From contig CAVYUC010000020.1 of assembly GCA_963771595.1 (NCBI GenBank), positions 62,001-126,000 of the forward strand: a stretch of 64,000 nucleotides of DNA, in the 5' to 3' direction. This DNA comes from CAVYUC01 sp963771595. Lineage in GTDB: Bacteria; Bacteroidota; Bacteroidia; Bacteroidales; Prolixibacteraceae. The notes below the pieces were generated by a model. The model was not told the DNA's origin, did not search any database, and saw nothing but the letters and a program-made list of their open reading frames with translations. Shown piece by piece: positions 7,855-16,275 of the stretch (its first letter is position 1; the number at the start of each line of letters is the position of its first letter). Position numbers and translations under genes: made by a program.

Positions 7855-10245
7855 TTACTGTTCTTTTCCCTTTTCTGCTTTCACAATGTTCTCAATTCCT
7901 TTTGCAACGGCATCCGGATTGAAAGAAATACTGTCGATACCTTTTTCAACCAAAAACTGCGCAAACTCCGGAAAATCACTCGGTGCCTGACCACACAATC
8001 CAATTTTCCTGTTTTTATAATGTGCTTTATCTATTGCCCAGCCAATTAACGTTTTAACGGCATCATCTTTTTCTGTAAACAAGTTACTGACCAGCTCCGA
8101 ATCGCGATCAATTCCCAAAGTGAGCTGTGTGAGATCATTGGATCCGATGGAAAACCCATCGAATATCTGAGCGAAATCTTCACCCAAAACAACGTTGGAC
8201 GGAATTTCGACCATCATATAAATTTCGAGGTTCTTTACGCCTCTTTTCAATCCGTTTTTGCCCATTTCCTCCAGCACTTTATTTCCTTCTTCCACCGTGC
8301 GGCAAAACGGAACCATCAGTTTTACGTTTGTCAACCCCATTTCTTCGCGCACTTTTTTCATGGCTTTGCATTCGAGTGCAAATCCCTCTTTATATTTTTC
8401 GTGATAATAGCGGGAAGCTCCCCTGAATCCGACCATCGGATTCTCCTCATCGGGTTCAAACTGCTGCCCACCAACCAAATCGGCATATTCATTCGATTTA
8501 AAATCGCTCATCCGCACAATCACATCTTTGGGATAAAATGCAGCCGCCATTGTTGCAACAGCCTGCGAGAGTTTATCCACAAAATATTCGGTTTTATCCT
8601 CGTAACCCGCCGTAATTTTTTTGATTTTCTTTTTAATTTTTTTCTTTTTGATTTCATCGAATTTCAAAAGTGCCAGCGGATGCACTTTTATGGAGCTGTT
8701 GATTACAAATTCGAGGCGCATCAGGCCAACACCGGCCACCGGTTTCATGGCGTGGTTGAAAGCTGTTCCCGGATTGGCCAAAATCAGCATGACTTCCGTT
8801 TTTGGTTTCCCCAGTTTTTTGAGGTCGATTTCCTCTTCGTCCCACTCCAGAATTCCGTCGTAAACATGGCCTTCGTTTCCTCCGGCACACGACACAGTAA
8901 TTTCCTGTCCGTCCTTTATTTTATCGGTGGCATCTTTTGCGCCAACCACTGCTACTGCGCCCAGTTCGCGGGCTACAATGGCAGCGTGACTGGTGCGACC
9001 GCCGCTGTTCGTAATTATTGCCGAGGCTTTTTTCATCACCGTATCCCAGTCCGGATTGGTAATTTCGGTCACCAGAACATCGCCTTCCTCCAGTTTATCC
9101 GCATCATCGGGCGAATCCAGTATTTTTGCTTTCCCCGCTGCAACTTTATCCCCTATTCCAATGGCAGTTAAAATGGGTTCCTTATCCTGTTTTTTCAGGC
9201 TGTAATTTTTCAACTTACTGGTTTTTTCCTTTGATGAATGAACCGTTTCGGGCCGCGCCTGAACAATATAAAGCTCATCGGTTTCGCCATCTTTTGCCCA
9301 TTCAATATCCATAGCTTTTTTGTAGTGCTTTTCTATTTCGACACACCACTTGCCAAGTTTCACCAATTCATCATCCGAAAGCACAAACCTGTTTCTTTTT
9401 TTCCGGGGTGTCTTTTTGTTTTCAGTTGTTTTGTCCTTTTTTTTCTTTTTAACATAAACCATTGTTTTAGCTTTTGTTCCCAGTTTTTTCGAGAGAATCG
9501 GGTTTTTTCTCTTTTTCAATGTCTTCTTAAACAGATAAAATTCATCGGTGCGCACAGTTCCCTGCACCACATTTTCGCCCAATCCCCAGGTGCCGTTTAT
9601 CAGGATTACATTTTCGAAACCGCTGTCGGGATCAATGGTAAATGCCACGCCTGCCGAAGCCTGATCGGAGCGGACCATCTTTTGAACGCCTACCGAAAGC
9701 GCCACCTTCATATGTTCAAAATCATTTTCTTCGCGGTATTTTATGGCGCGGTCGGTAAAAAGCGAAGCCACACATTTTTTCCAGGCTTCCAGCAATTCAT
9801 CATCGGTTTGAATGTTGAGGTACGATTCGTGCTGGCCGGCAAAACTTGCATCGGGCAAATCTTCGGCGGTTGCACTGCTGCGAACAGCCACGCTTGTTAA
9901 TGATTCTTCGCGCTCCTTCAGGGCATTGTATTCTTCAAGAATTGCATCTTTCAGCTCATCCGGAATTTTTGAATCCATGACTAGCTCGCGGCACTTTTTA
10001 CCTGCTTTTTTCAACTTTTCAGAATCATCCGCATCCAGCGATGAAAGTTGCTTTTTCAGCGCATCTTCAATTTCATTTTCCCTTACAAACTTCCAGTAAG
10101 CTTCCGCGGAAGTGGCAAATCCATCCGGAACATTTATTCCTTTGGAGCCCAACTCCTTAAACATTTCGCCCAGCGATGCATTTTTACCGCCTACTTCTTT
10201 CACTTTCGAACCATCCAGTTCTTCAAACTTATACGTTAGTTTCAT
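7855..10245 (-). CDS. ppsA: Phosphoenolpyruvate synthase (pyruvate, water dikinase)
   Basis: 796 residues, full length. N-terminal ATP-grasp domain with GGKNASLGEM (19-28) and VAVRSSATAEDLPDASFAGQ (119-138). The swivelling phosphohistidine domain holds GGRTSHAAIVARELG with catalytic His420. The C-terminal TIM barrel has GVGLMRLEF, GSNDLTQLTLGIDRD and the GLCGQ cysteine. It converts pyruvate, ATP and water to PEP, AMP and Pi for gluconeogenesis. Two lysine-rich inserts (266-285 and 531-543) replace the usual short neutral or acidic segments. Its start overlaps the end of the upstream kinase gene by 17 bp, implying coupled translation. Confidence 0.95.
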   Translation of the reverse strand: MKLTYKFEELDGSKVKEVGGKNASLGEMFKELGSKGINVPDGFATSAEAYWKFVRENEIEDALKKQLSSLDADDSEKLKKAGKKCRELVMDSKIPDELKDAILEEYNALKEREESLTSVAVRSSATAEDLPDASFAGQHESYLNIQTDDELLEAWKKCVASLFTDRAIKYREENDFEHMKVALSVGVQKMVRSDQASAGVAFTIDPDSGFENVILINGTWGLGENVVQGTVRTDEFYLFKKTLKKRKNPILSKKLGTKAKTMVYVKKKKKDKTTENKKTPRKKRNRFVLSDDELVKLGKWCVEIEKHYKKAMDIEWAKDGETDELYIVQARPETVHSSKEKTSKLKNYSLKKQDKEPILTAIGIGDKVAAGKAKILDSPDDADKLEEGDVLVTEITNPDWDTVMKKASAIITNSGGRTSHAAIVARELGAVAVVGAKDATDKIKDGQEITVSCAGGNEGHVYDGILEWDEEEIDLKKLGKPKTEVMLILANPGTAFNHAMKPVAGVGLMRLEFVINSSIKVHPLALLKFDEIKKKKIKKKIKKITAGYEDKTEYFVDKLSQAVATMAAAFYPKDVIVRMSDFKSNEYADLVGGQQFEPDEENPMVGFRGASRYYHEKYKEGFALECKAMKKVREEMGLTNVKLMVPFCRTVEEGNKVLEEMGKNGLKRGVKNLEIYMMVEIPSNVVLGEDFAQIFDGFSIGSNDLTQLTLGIDRDSELVSNLFTEKDDAVKTLIGWAIDKAHYKNRKIGLCGQAPSDFPEFAQFLVEKGIDSISFNPDAVAKGIENIVKAEKGKEQ

Positions 10246-11254
10246 TTTTCTCTTTTTTTAATTCCAGGTATTTTGCCATCAATTCAATAAATTTCTTCGC
10301 ATCATTTAGTTCGTTGCTGTTATCATTTCCCTTTTTTGCAGCGCTGATGAGCGTCACTTTTGCCCGCACATTGGCTCGGTAACTTTTGTAATAAAGAAAC
10401 AACTGCCTTACTTCCGGTTCATCTTTCATTTCAGAATATTCGAGGTACCTTCTGTAAAATTCATCGCTTAAATTATTTTTCCCGTAGAAATCAAGATCGA
10501 CACATAAAAATGCGATATCGTTTAAAACATCAATCTGCCGGTATTCACTGTTAAATTCAATGCAATCGAAAACCACAGGTTCATCATAAAGAAAAATATT
10601 GCGTGCGTTTAAATCTCCGTGGCAATCGCGCTGAAAACCGGAAATCACCCGATCGTTTGAAAAGTTTCGAATGGAATTGAGGTATTCAAACGATTTTTGA
10701 ATGCATTTTTCAACGTTCTGCGAATATTCCTTCCCCAGCTTTTCTTCAATAAAATCGGACTGCTTTTGAATGTCTGCATATTTTTCATGAAAATCCAGTG
10801 TGCGAAAAGCATTTTTCACCACTTTCGCCTCCTTGTGAAACCGTGCTATTTTTTTTGCCAGTTTATCAATATGTTGTGATGAAACTTTATTGTTGGTTAA
10901 CAATTTATCCATTTCAAACCGGTTGTCCATGCGTTTCATTTTCAGCGCAAAATCAATTGTTTCGCCATTCGTTTCGTTTTCAACAATTCCATCTTTTTCG
11001 GTAACCGGCAACACATTGATGTACATTTCGGGTTCAAGTCTTTTGTTTAACTGCAACTCTTCGTGGCAAAAATGTTCCCTTTTTTCGCGTGTCGAAAAAT
11101 CGAGAAATGAGAATTTTACCGGTCGTTTTATTTTAAAAGCGAAATTTTGCGTGAGAATTATCCATGAGATATGAGTTTCGATCAGTTGGATATTTTCGCA
11201 ACTATCCGGAAGCAGGCAGTTATCCATTATGTTTTTAACCCCTTTTTTATCCAT
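10229..11254 (-). CDS. Aminoglycoside-phosphotransferase-fold kinase (COG2187-like)
   Basis: 341 residues using the ATG at 11254, which overlaps the stop of the upstream gene by 8 bp; an ATG at 11227 is also possible. The kinase core reads HGDLNARN (212-219), with the metal-binding Asp230 in VVFDCIEFN. The N-terminal half has the ISWIILTQNFAFKIKRPVKF strand pair seen in COG2187. In many bacteria this domain is the N-terminal half of a fusion whose C-terminal half is a COG0645 P-loop kinase; here the two are separate overlapping genes in the reverse order. The substrate is unknown. It is not evidence of antibiotic resistance. It ends 17 bp inside ppsA. Confidence 0.85.
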   Translation of the reverse strand: MDKKGVKNIMDNCLLPDSCENIQLIETHISWIILTQNFAFKIKRPVKFSFLDFSTREKREHFCHEELQLNKRLEPEMYINVLPVTEKDGIVENETNGETIDFALKMKRMDNRFEMDKLLTNNKVSSQHIDKLAKKIARFHKEAKVVKNAFRTLDFHEKYADIQKQSDFIEEKLGKEYSQNVEKCIQKSFEYLNSIRNFSNDRVISGFQRDCHGDLNARNIFLYDEPVVFDCIEFNSEYRQIDVLNDIAFLCVDLDFYGKNNLSDEFYRRYLEYSEMKDEPEVRQLFLYYKSYRANVRAKVTLISAAKKGNDNSNELNDAKKFIELMAKYLELKKEKNETNV

Positions 11255-11738
11255 GAATGTATTTTTTTGTCTGATCAATCATTTCATCCATTTTCATACT
11301 GTCTGAATGCAAAACCAGGTAATTTTGTTCGGGCGCTTCAAATTTATTTCGCAGTTTTTCATACACTTCCCAATCGGCCCCGCTGTATTTTCTCTCTTTT
11401 TTCAGCCTCTTTTTAACTGTTTTTTCATCGGCTTTCATTTCAACAAAAAATACTTCCTGATTTGTTTCAACCCCCATTCGCAATACCTGCTTCCGGCGTT
11501 TATTTTTATGAAAAGTGCCATCGAGTAATACATCGGCGCCATTTTTAATTTCGAGTTTTGCCTGCTTAAACAGCTCGTTGTAAACCTGTTGCTTTGTTTT
11601 TTCATCGTAATGGCCTTCAAAATTCAACTTTTCCCGCACGATATCAGTGTTCAGGTGCACAGCGCCGGTTTCTTCGGCAAATTTTTCTGCAAAAAACGAT
11701 TTTCCGGTGGCAGGTAAACCAAATACAAGTACAATCAT
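11247..11738 (-). CDS. P-loop AAA-type kinase (COG0645-like)
   Basis: 163 residues, one compact zeta-toxin/gluconate-kinase-like fold. Walker A is GLPATGKS (7-14). The LNTDIVREKLN segment and LLDGTFHKNKRRKQVL (a substrate/LID-type region) follow, and an arginine-rich LKKERKYSGADWEVYEK stretch lies near the C-terminus. It probably phosphorylates a small molecule; the substrate is unknown. It belongs to the same functional pair as the downstream APH-fold gene, with which it overlaps by 8 bp, and is preceded by the cupredoxin gene 27 bp away. Confidence 0.85.
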   Translation of the reverse strand: MIVLVFGLPATGKSFFAEKFAEETGAVHLNTDIVREKLNFEGHYDEKTKQQVYNELFKQAKLEIKNGADVLLDGTFHKNKRRKQVLRMGVETNQEVFFVEMKADEKTVKKRLKKERKYSGADWEVYEKLRNKFEAPEQNYLVLHSDSMKMDEMIDQTKKYIHG

Positions 11739-11765
11739 ATCATTAAAGGTTAGCGTTTGTTGTTT

Positions 11766-12215
11766 TTACTGCACAATAAGTTTTCCTTTCATTCCGGCCT
11801 GAAAATGTGCACGAAACGTACAAACATATTGGTACTCCCCTTTTTCTTCGGGCACTGTAAAAGTTACAGAATCTGTTTCACCGTTTCCAAGCATATCAGT
11901 TTTTGCAATAATCTGATCTTTCAGTGCGGGATCGATGTAGTCGTTATTGGGATGCTGCAAACCCTGCGTTACGAAATTCAACGCATCGGTACCTTTTTTT
12001 AAAAGCACCCAATTGTGCGCCATCTGACTTTTGTCCATTGCGCTGACCGTTTTCAGCGTAATTTTCAGTGTTTCGCCTGGTTTTGCTTTAATTGTTTCCA
12101 CAGTGTACCGCAACTGATCATGCCCTTCAATATAAATTTCGCGGGGTTGACCAACTGCTGCTGTTACAACTAAAAACAGCGCCAAAATCTGAAGTATTAT
12201 TTTTTTTGATGACAT
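11766..12215 (-). CDS. Exported azurin/auracyanin-like cupredoxin
   Basis: 149 residues with a Sec signal peptide (about 1-23, hydrophobic LALFLVVTAAVG). The type-1 copper ligands are all present: His67 (MAHNWV), Cys132, His137 and Met142 in the CTFRAHFQAGM loop. The C-x4-H-x4-M spacing is one residue longer than in classical azurin. The predicted role is periplasmic one-electron transfer. It sits between polX and the kinase genes on the minus strand, an unusual place for a redox protein. No haem or oxidase partner gene is adjacent, so its partner is unknown. Confidence 0.9.
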   Translation of the reverse strand: MSSKKIILQILALFLVVTAAVGQPREIYIEGHDQLRYTVETIKAKPGETLKITLKTVSAMDKSQMAHNWVLLKKGTDALNFVTQGLQHPNNDYIDPALKDQIIAKTDMLGNGETDSVTFTVPEEKGEYQYVCTFRAHFQAGMKGKLIVQ

Positions 12216-12276
12216 AACTATTTTTTTAAATGTTTCGAGAATTATGAATATGAGTTTTTTAAACTATACAATTAAC

Positions 12277-13995
12277 TTATCGTTTTAGTAATTTTTTCAA
12301 TTCTTTCCAGGTGCGGGTATTCAGTATATCGTCTTTTTCGAGCCAGCCGCGTCTTGCCTGTGCAACACCGTATTTCATAAAATTTAAATTTCCGGTGGAA
12401 TGTGCATCAGTTGAAATGGAAAGTTTCAACTCAATTTCTTTTGCCATCCGGGCATAATCATCATTTAAATCGAGCCGTTTTGGATTTGCATTTATTTCAA
12501 GGAAACAACCTTTGTCTTTAGCTTCCTTCATTATTTCTTTCATGTCGATTTCGTAGCCGCTTCTTTCGTTAATTAGCCGGCCGGTTGGATGTGCCAGAAT
12601 ATTGAAATATGGATTTTCCATCGCCTTTAAAACCCGCATTGTTTGTTTCTTTTTCGAAAGGTTCCGGTTGTAATGGATGGAACAAACAACAACATCGAGC
12701 TGTTTTAAAATGTCGTTGGACAAATCGAGTGTCCCGTCCTCCAGAATATCAACTTCAATGGATTTAAGAATAGTAATACTGTTTATCCGGCGGTTCAGTG
12801 CATTAATTTTTTCAATTTGCTGCGCCACTCTTTTTTCATCCAGTCCGTTTGCCATGGCCACTTTTTTGGAATGATCAGTAACTGCATAATATTCGTAACC
12901 CAGTTTCTGTGCTGCTTTTACCATTTCTTCCAGTGAATAAGTACCGTCACTTTCAGTTGTGTGCGTTTGTAAATCGCCTTTCATATCGGCCAGGGTAACC
13001 AAATCTGGCAGCTGATTTTTTTCGGCAGCTTCCAGTTCTCCTTTATTTTCGCGCATTTCGGGAGGAATAAATTGGAAACCCAATGTTTCGTACATCTCTT
13101 TTTCAGTTTTTCCGGCCATTTGGCTTTCGCCTTTAAAAATACCGTACTCGTTCATTTTCAAATCTTTTTGCAATGCTGCTTTCCGCAGTGCAATGGTATG
13201 TTTACGCGAGCCGGTAAAATAAAGCAATGCTGCGCCAAAACTCTCGCGGCCAACAATGCGCAAATCCACCTGCAATCCGCTCACCAGAACTACCGAAGAC
13301 CGGGTTTTACCTTTTGAAAGTACATGGTCCACATCTTCATAATCCGCAAATGCTTCCATTGCGGCTTCCGGATTTTTGCTGACTCCCACCAGATCGATAT
13401 CGCCAATTGTTTCCTTAAACCTGCGGTAACTGCCGGCCACTGCAATTTCCTCTGTATTTTGTTTCAGGTAATTAATAAGCGGCGCCACCTGCATTTCTGC
13501 TTCGTTAAGTTTAATGCGCTTTGAACCGCCTTTTTCAGCATATTCATCTATTTCGTGAAGAATTTTAGCCGCCGATTTCTTACCAAATCCTTTAATTCCT
13601 TCCACTTTCCCCTCTTTGGCAACCTTTTTTAAATCGTCGAGGGAATCAACATTGAGCTTGTCGTGTAATATTTTAGTGCGGTGCGGGCCAAGTTGTTCCA
13701 GCTTCATTATTTCGGTTAACTGAACAGGAATCTCCTTTTTTAGTTTTTCAAGTTGCTGCAGTTCGCCGGTTTTTACAATTTCTTCTATTTTGTGTGCTAT
13801 GCTTTCTCCAATTTCAGGAAGTTTGGAAATTTTTTCGCCATTAATTACCATTTCTGAAAGGTTACGTGAAGAACCGGAAATGCTTTGAGCTGCATTCCGG
13901 TAAGCGCGTATGCGAAACTGGCTTTCGCCTTTAATATCCATCAAATCAGCTAACTGTATTAATTTATCTGCTATTTTTTTATTCTGAACCGGCAT
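12277..13995 (-). CDS. polX: Family X DNA polymerase/3'-5' exonuclease PolX
   Basis: 572 residues from the ATG at 13995; a TTG three codons further upstream is less likely. Helix-hairpin-helix DNA-binding motifs occur near 58-72 and 131-146 (GIKGFGKKSAAKIL). The nucleotidyltransferase core has GSYRR (188-192) and GDID (198-201), with the third carboxylate in LQVDLRIV. The C-terminal PHP domain (about 340-572) begins GDLQTHTTESDG, where the first His of the usual HxH metal motif is Gln; from memory this occurs in other PolX proteins. Role: gap-filling repair synthesis with proofreading or phosphatase activity. It heads the minus-strand run that ends with fpg, another repair gene. Confidence 0.93.
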   Translation of the reverse strand: MPVQNKKIADKLIQLADLMDIKGESQFRIRAYRNAAQSISGSSRNLSEMVINGEKISKLPEIGESIAHKIEEIVKTGELQQLEKLKKEIPVQLTEIMKLEQLGPHRTKILHDKLNVDSLDDLKKVAKEGKVEGIKGFGKKSAAKILHEIDEYAEKGGSKRIKLNEAEMQVAPLINYLKQNTEEIAVAGSYRRFKETIGDIDLVGVSKNPEAAMEAFADYEDVDHVLSKGKTRSSVVLVSGLQVDLRIVGRESFGAALLYFTGSRKHTIALRKAALQKDLKMNEYGIFKGESQMAGKTEKEMYETLGFQFIPPEMRENKGELEAAEKNQLPDLVTLADMKGDLQTHTTESDGTYSLEEMVKAAQKLGYEYYAVTDHSKKVAMANGLDEKRVAQQIEKINALNRRINSITILKSIEVDILEDGTLDLSNDILKQLDVVVCSIHYNRNLSKKKQTMRVLKAMENPYFNILAHPTGRLINERSGYEIDMKEIMKEAKDKGCFLEINANPKRLDLNDDYARMAKEIELKLSISTDAHSTGNLNFMKYGVAQARRGWLEKDDILNTRTWKELKKLLKR

Positions 13996-14642
13996 ATCTT
14001 TCAAAACTGATTTTTATACATTTATGAAATCCAGAATCGCACCAAATTAAACGCAAGTTAGAATCAATGTTGTACATTCATACTAATACATTATGATACA
14101 GAATAGTATAACATCCTGTTTAACAATTAATAATATTGAATTAAAAGGAACGATTGTTGATTTGTTGAACAAACGGGTAATAATTCTACATTAAAAAAGA
14201 AGCGAAATCCATTCAAATAGTTGTAAAAGCTGCACTTCAAAATCCGGAATTTCGATTGCTTTGAAAATTGTACAATTGAATATCAACAAAAATCATTACA
14301 AAATATTTCGCTGTATTTCAGCTTTTTTAATAGACAAGAATCTGGATTCAGTTCACTTTTGAGTTAACATTAAATTAATGATTTTATATAGTTTAATTTC
14401 AGCCCCTTATGGACATATTTCAAAAATATATAAAAATTTATGGTACTTTGTATTGCATAATACCTTTTTTTATCCTTATATTTGTATAGCAAATATCAAT
14501 GCAAAAAAGAGTAGCAGTTTAAAAAAAGTTCTATACAACATGTAACGCAAGTAAAAATGATGCGTCATACAATTGAAAACAGATTCAAAAAAAAAGAAAC
14601 AAACAGAAACAGTAAAAACAAAAAACAAGCGGAGGATAAGTC
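13996..14642. other. AT-rich divergent intergenic region
   Basis: About 650 bp between polX (minus) and the LExWM repeat protein (plus). The only clear elements are a Bacteroidota-type promoter at 14453-14484 and an A-rich untranslated leader of about 150 nt after it. No ORF of note. Confidence 0.6.
14453..14484 (+). promoter_or_regulatory. Bacteroidota-type promoter for the LExWM-padR-pspC locus
   Basis: TATATTTG at 14477-14484 matches the TAnnTTTG -7 consensus. A TTG at 14453-14455 lies 21 bp upstream, in the -33 position. Transcription would begin near 14490, giving a long A-rich leader before the ATG at 14643. Confidence 0.6.
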
Positions 14643-15233
14643 ATGAAAACAAATTTTAAATTTCAGAAAGAAAACAACATTCAGGGAACAATTCTTAAAT
14701 CAGTTGTTGCAGGAGTTTGCATACTCATTATTAGTGCATCGGTAAATGGCCAGAATTATTTGTCGGAAGACGGCACCTTTAACAACATGGTGCTGGCAAT
14801 TTTTCACCCGTCCGACAACTTTGACACAAAAGCTTCCCTCTCGGGCACAACTTCAACTTATTATGCCGAAGTAAAAGAGGAATCGCTGGAACTTGAAAAC
14901 TGGATGAAAAATGAAAATTATTTTGCTACATTTAATTCTATGGAAACAGAAAGCGAACAACCACTTGAGCTGGAAAGCTGGATGGTTGAAGAAATGAATT
15001 TTACCGCAGCTGCCGCCAACTTTGAGAATGAATCGGATGCAGAGCTACACCTGGAAAGCTGGATGTTAAACGACAACTATTTTAAAAATTCGTTATTTGA
15101 AGTGGAAACTGAAAAAGCCATGGAGGTAGAAAACTGGATGCTAAACAGTGAAAACTTTCAGGTAAATGAAAAAACAGAAAAGCCAATGCAACTTGAAAAC
15201 TGGATGATTGCATCAAATTTCTGGAGCAAATAA
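14643..15233 (+). CDS. Exported protein with five LExWM-x4-[YNE]F repeats, function unknown
   Basis: 196 residues, no family recognised. A signal peptide or single membrane anchor spans about 17-36 (LKSVVAGVCILIISASVNGQ). A linker follows. From residue 76 there are five acidic repeats of 22-27 residues, each centred on LENWM or LESWM and ending with an aromatic: LENWMKNENYF, LESWMVEEMNF, LESWMLNDNYF, VENWMLNSENF, LENWMIASNFW. The Trp-Met pairs are at 87-88, 113-114, 140-141, 165-166 and 187-188. The spacers are rich in Glu, Thr and Ser. The gene is preceded by GGAGG at 14631-14635 and lies 39 bp before a padR gene and in line with a pspC gene, so it is probably part of that envelope-stress locus. 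Repeats may be short binding motifs; this is inference. Confidence 0.8.
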   Translation: MKTNFKFQKENNIQGTILKSVVAGVCILIISASVNGQNYLSEDGTFNNMVLAIFHPSDNFDTKASLSGTTSTYYAEVKEESLELENWMKNENYFATFNSMETESEQPLELESWMVEEMNFTAAAANFENESDAELHLESWMLNDNYFKNSLFEVETEKAMEVENWMLNSENFQVNEKTEKPMQLENWMIASNFWSK

Positions 15234-15272
15234 TCCGGCAAAAAGCCAATAAAACAATTAAAATTAAACACG

Positions 15273-15605
15273 ATGAAAATAGAAAATGCAAAAGCACAGA
15301 TGAGGAAGGGAGTTCTGGAATACTGCATTCTTCTTGTCCTAAACGGCGAACCGCTTTATGCCAGCAACATTATTGAAGGTTTGAAAGAGGCAAAAATGAT
15401 TGTGGTTGAAGGAACTCTTTATCCGCTGCTTACCCGGTTAAAAAATGATGGGCTGCTGGCTTATCGCTGGGAAGAATCGAACCAGGGACCACCCCGCAAA
15501 TATTATGAGTTGACGGAAAAAGGAAAGAAATTTTTATCAGAACTGGAAGGCTCATGGAGTGAACTCGTTGATGCAGTAGGAAAAGTAAAACAAATGAGGG
15601 CTTAG
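15273..15605 (+). CDS. PadR family transcriptional regulator
   Basis: 110 residues, the usual size of a PadR winged-helix repressor. The N-terminal helix-turn-helix includes KGVLEYCILLVLNGEPLYASNI; the wing region is VVEGTLYPLLTRLKNDGLLAYRWEESNQGPPRKYYELTEKG written across about 46-86. The short C-terminal helix serves for dimerisation. It is 49 bp before a PspC-domain gene; the padR-pspC pair is a recurrent arrangement in Bacteroidota, where the regulator probably controls its own operon in response to envelope perturbation. The inducer is unknown. Confidence 0.93.
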   Translation: MKIENAKAQMRKGVLEYCILLVLNGEPLYASNIIEGLKEAKMIVVEGTLYPLLTRLKNDGLLAYRWEESNQGPPRKYYELTEKGKKFLSELEGSWSELVDAVGKVKQMRA

Positions 15606-15654
15606 CCCCACTGAAAAACCGGTATTAAAAGAAAATAAATAAAAACAAACTAAA

Positions 15655-16275
15655 ATGAAAAAGACATTCACAATTAATTTAAGCGGCAGCATATTTTATA
15701 TCGAAGAAGATGCATACGAAGTTCTGCAAAAGTACATGGTAAATCTGAAAAATTATTTCGGCAATAACAGTGAGGGCAAAGAAATTACAGCAGATATTGA
15801 AGCCCGTATTGCCGAAATTTTCACCCAAAAAGCAGCATCAGGAAACAAGGTTGTTACTTTGGACACTGTACATGAAATGATTGCCGTTATGGGAAACCCG
15901 CAGGATTTTTCGGAAGAAGTGAATCCCGAAGAAAAATATACAGTCCAGGGCCGGCCCAAAAGAAAGCTGTACCGAGACATGGAAGAAAAAGTTTTGAGCG
16001 GAGTTTGCGGTGGAATAGCGGCTTATTTTGACATGGACCCTGTAATAGTTCGAATAATTTTTGTGATTCTGGCTTTTGTAACCACCGGAGCTGCAATTCT
16101 GGCTTATATAATTTTATGGATTGCTGTGCCAAAAGCAGAAACCACATCGCAGCGGCTGGAAATGAGAGGCCAGGAAGTTACCGTGAGAAATATTGAGAAA
16201 TTTATCAGGGAGGAAGTGGATTCTGTAAAAGACAGCTACAATAAATTCACAAAGACAGGAGCATATTCAAAATAG
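15655..16275 (+). CDS. PspC domain-containing membrane protein
   Basis: 206 residues. The N-terminal part (about 1-90) has MKKTFTINLSGSIFYIEEDA and a DIEARIAEIF helix, a conserved extension found in Bacteroidota PspC proteins. The PspC domain lies at about 105-165: LYRDMEEKVLSGVCGGIAAY, then MDPVIVRIIFVILAFVTTGA and a second hydrophobic stretch ILAYIILWIAVP. The C-terminal 40 residues form a charged helix. By analogy with phage-shock protein C it is an inner-membrane sensor or effector of envelope stress. Last gene of the LExWM-padR-pspC group; no terminator hairpin is evident after it. Confidence 0.92.
   Translation: MKKTFTINLSGSIFYIEEDAYEVLQKYMVNLKNYFGNNSEGKEITADIEARIAEIFTQKAASGNKVVTLDTVHEMIAVMGNPQDFSEEVNPEEKYTVQGRPKRKLYRDMEEKVLSGVCGGIAAYFDMDPVIVRIIFVILAFVTTGAAILAYIILWIAVPKAETTSQRLEMRGQEVTVRNIEKFIREEVDSVKDSYNKFTKTGAYSK

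Noticed and set aside
8401..9171. 256-codon plus-strand frame
   Set aside because: Lies wholly antisense to ppsA; its His/Phe-rich composition is typical of a shadow frame.
10229..11254. Aminoglycoside resistance gene
   Set aside because: Only the kinase fold is shared; context and sequence fit the COG2187 metabolic kinase, not a resistance enzyme.
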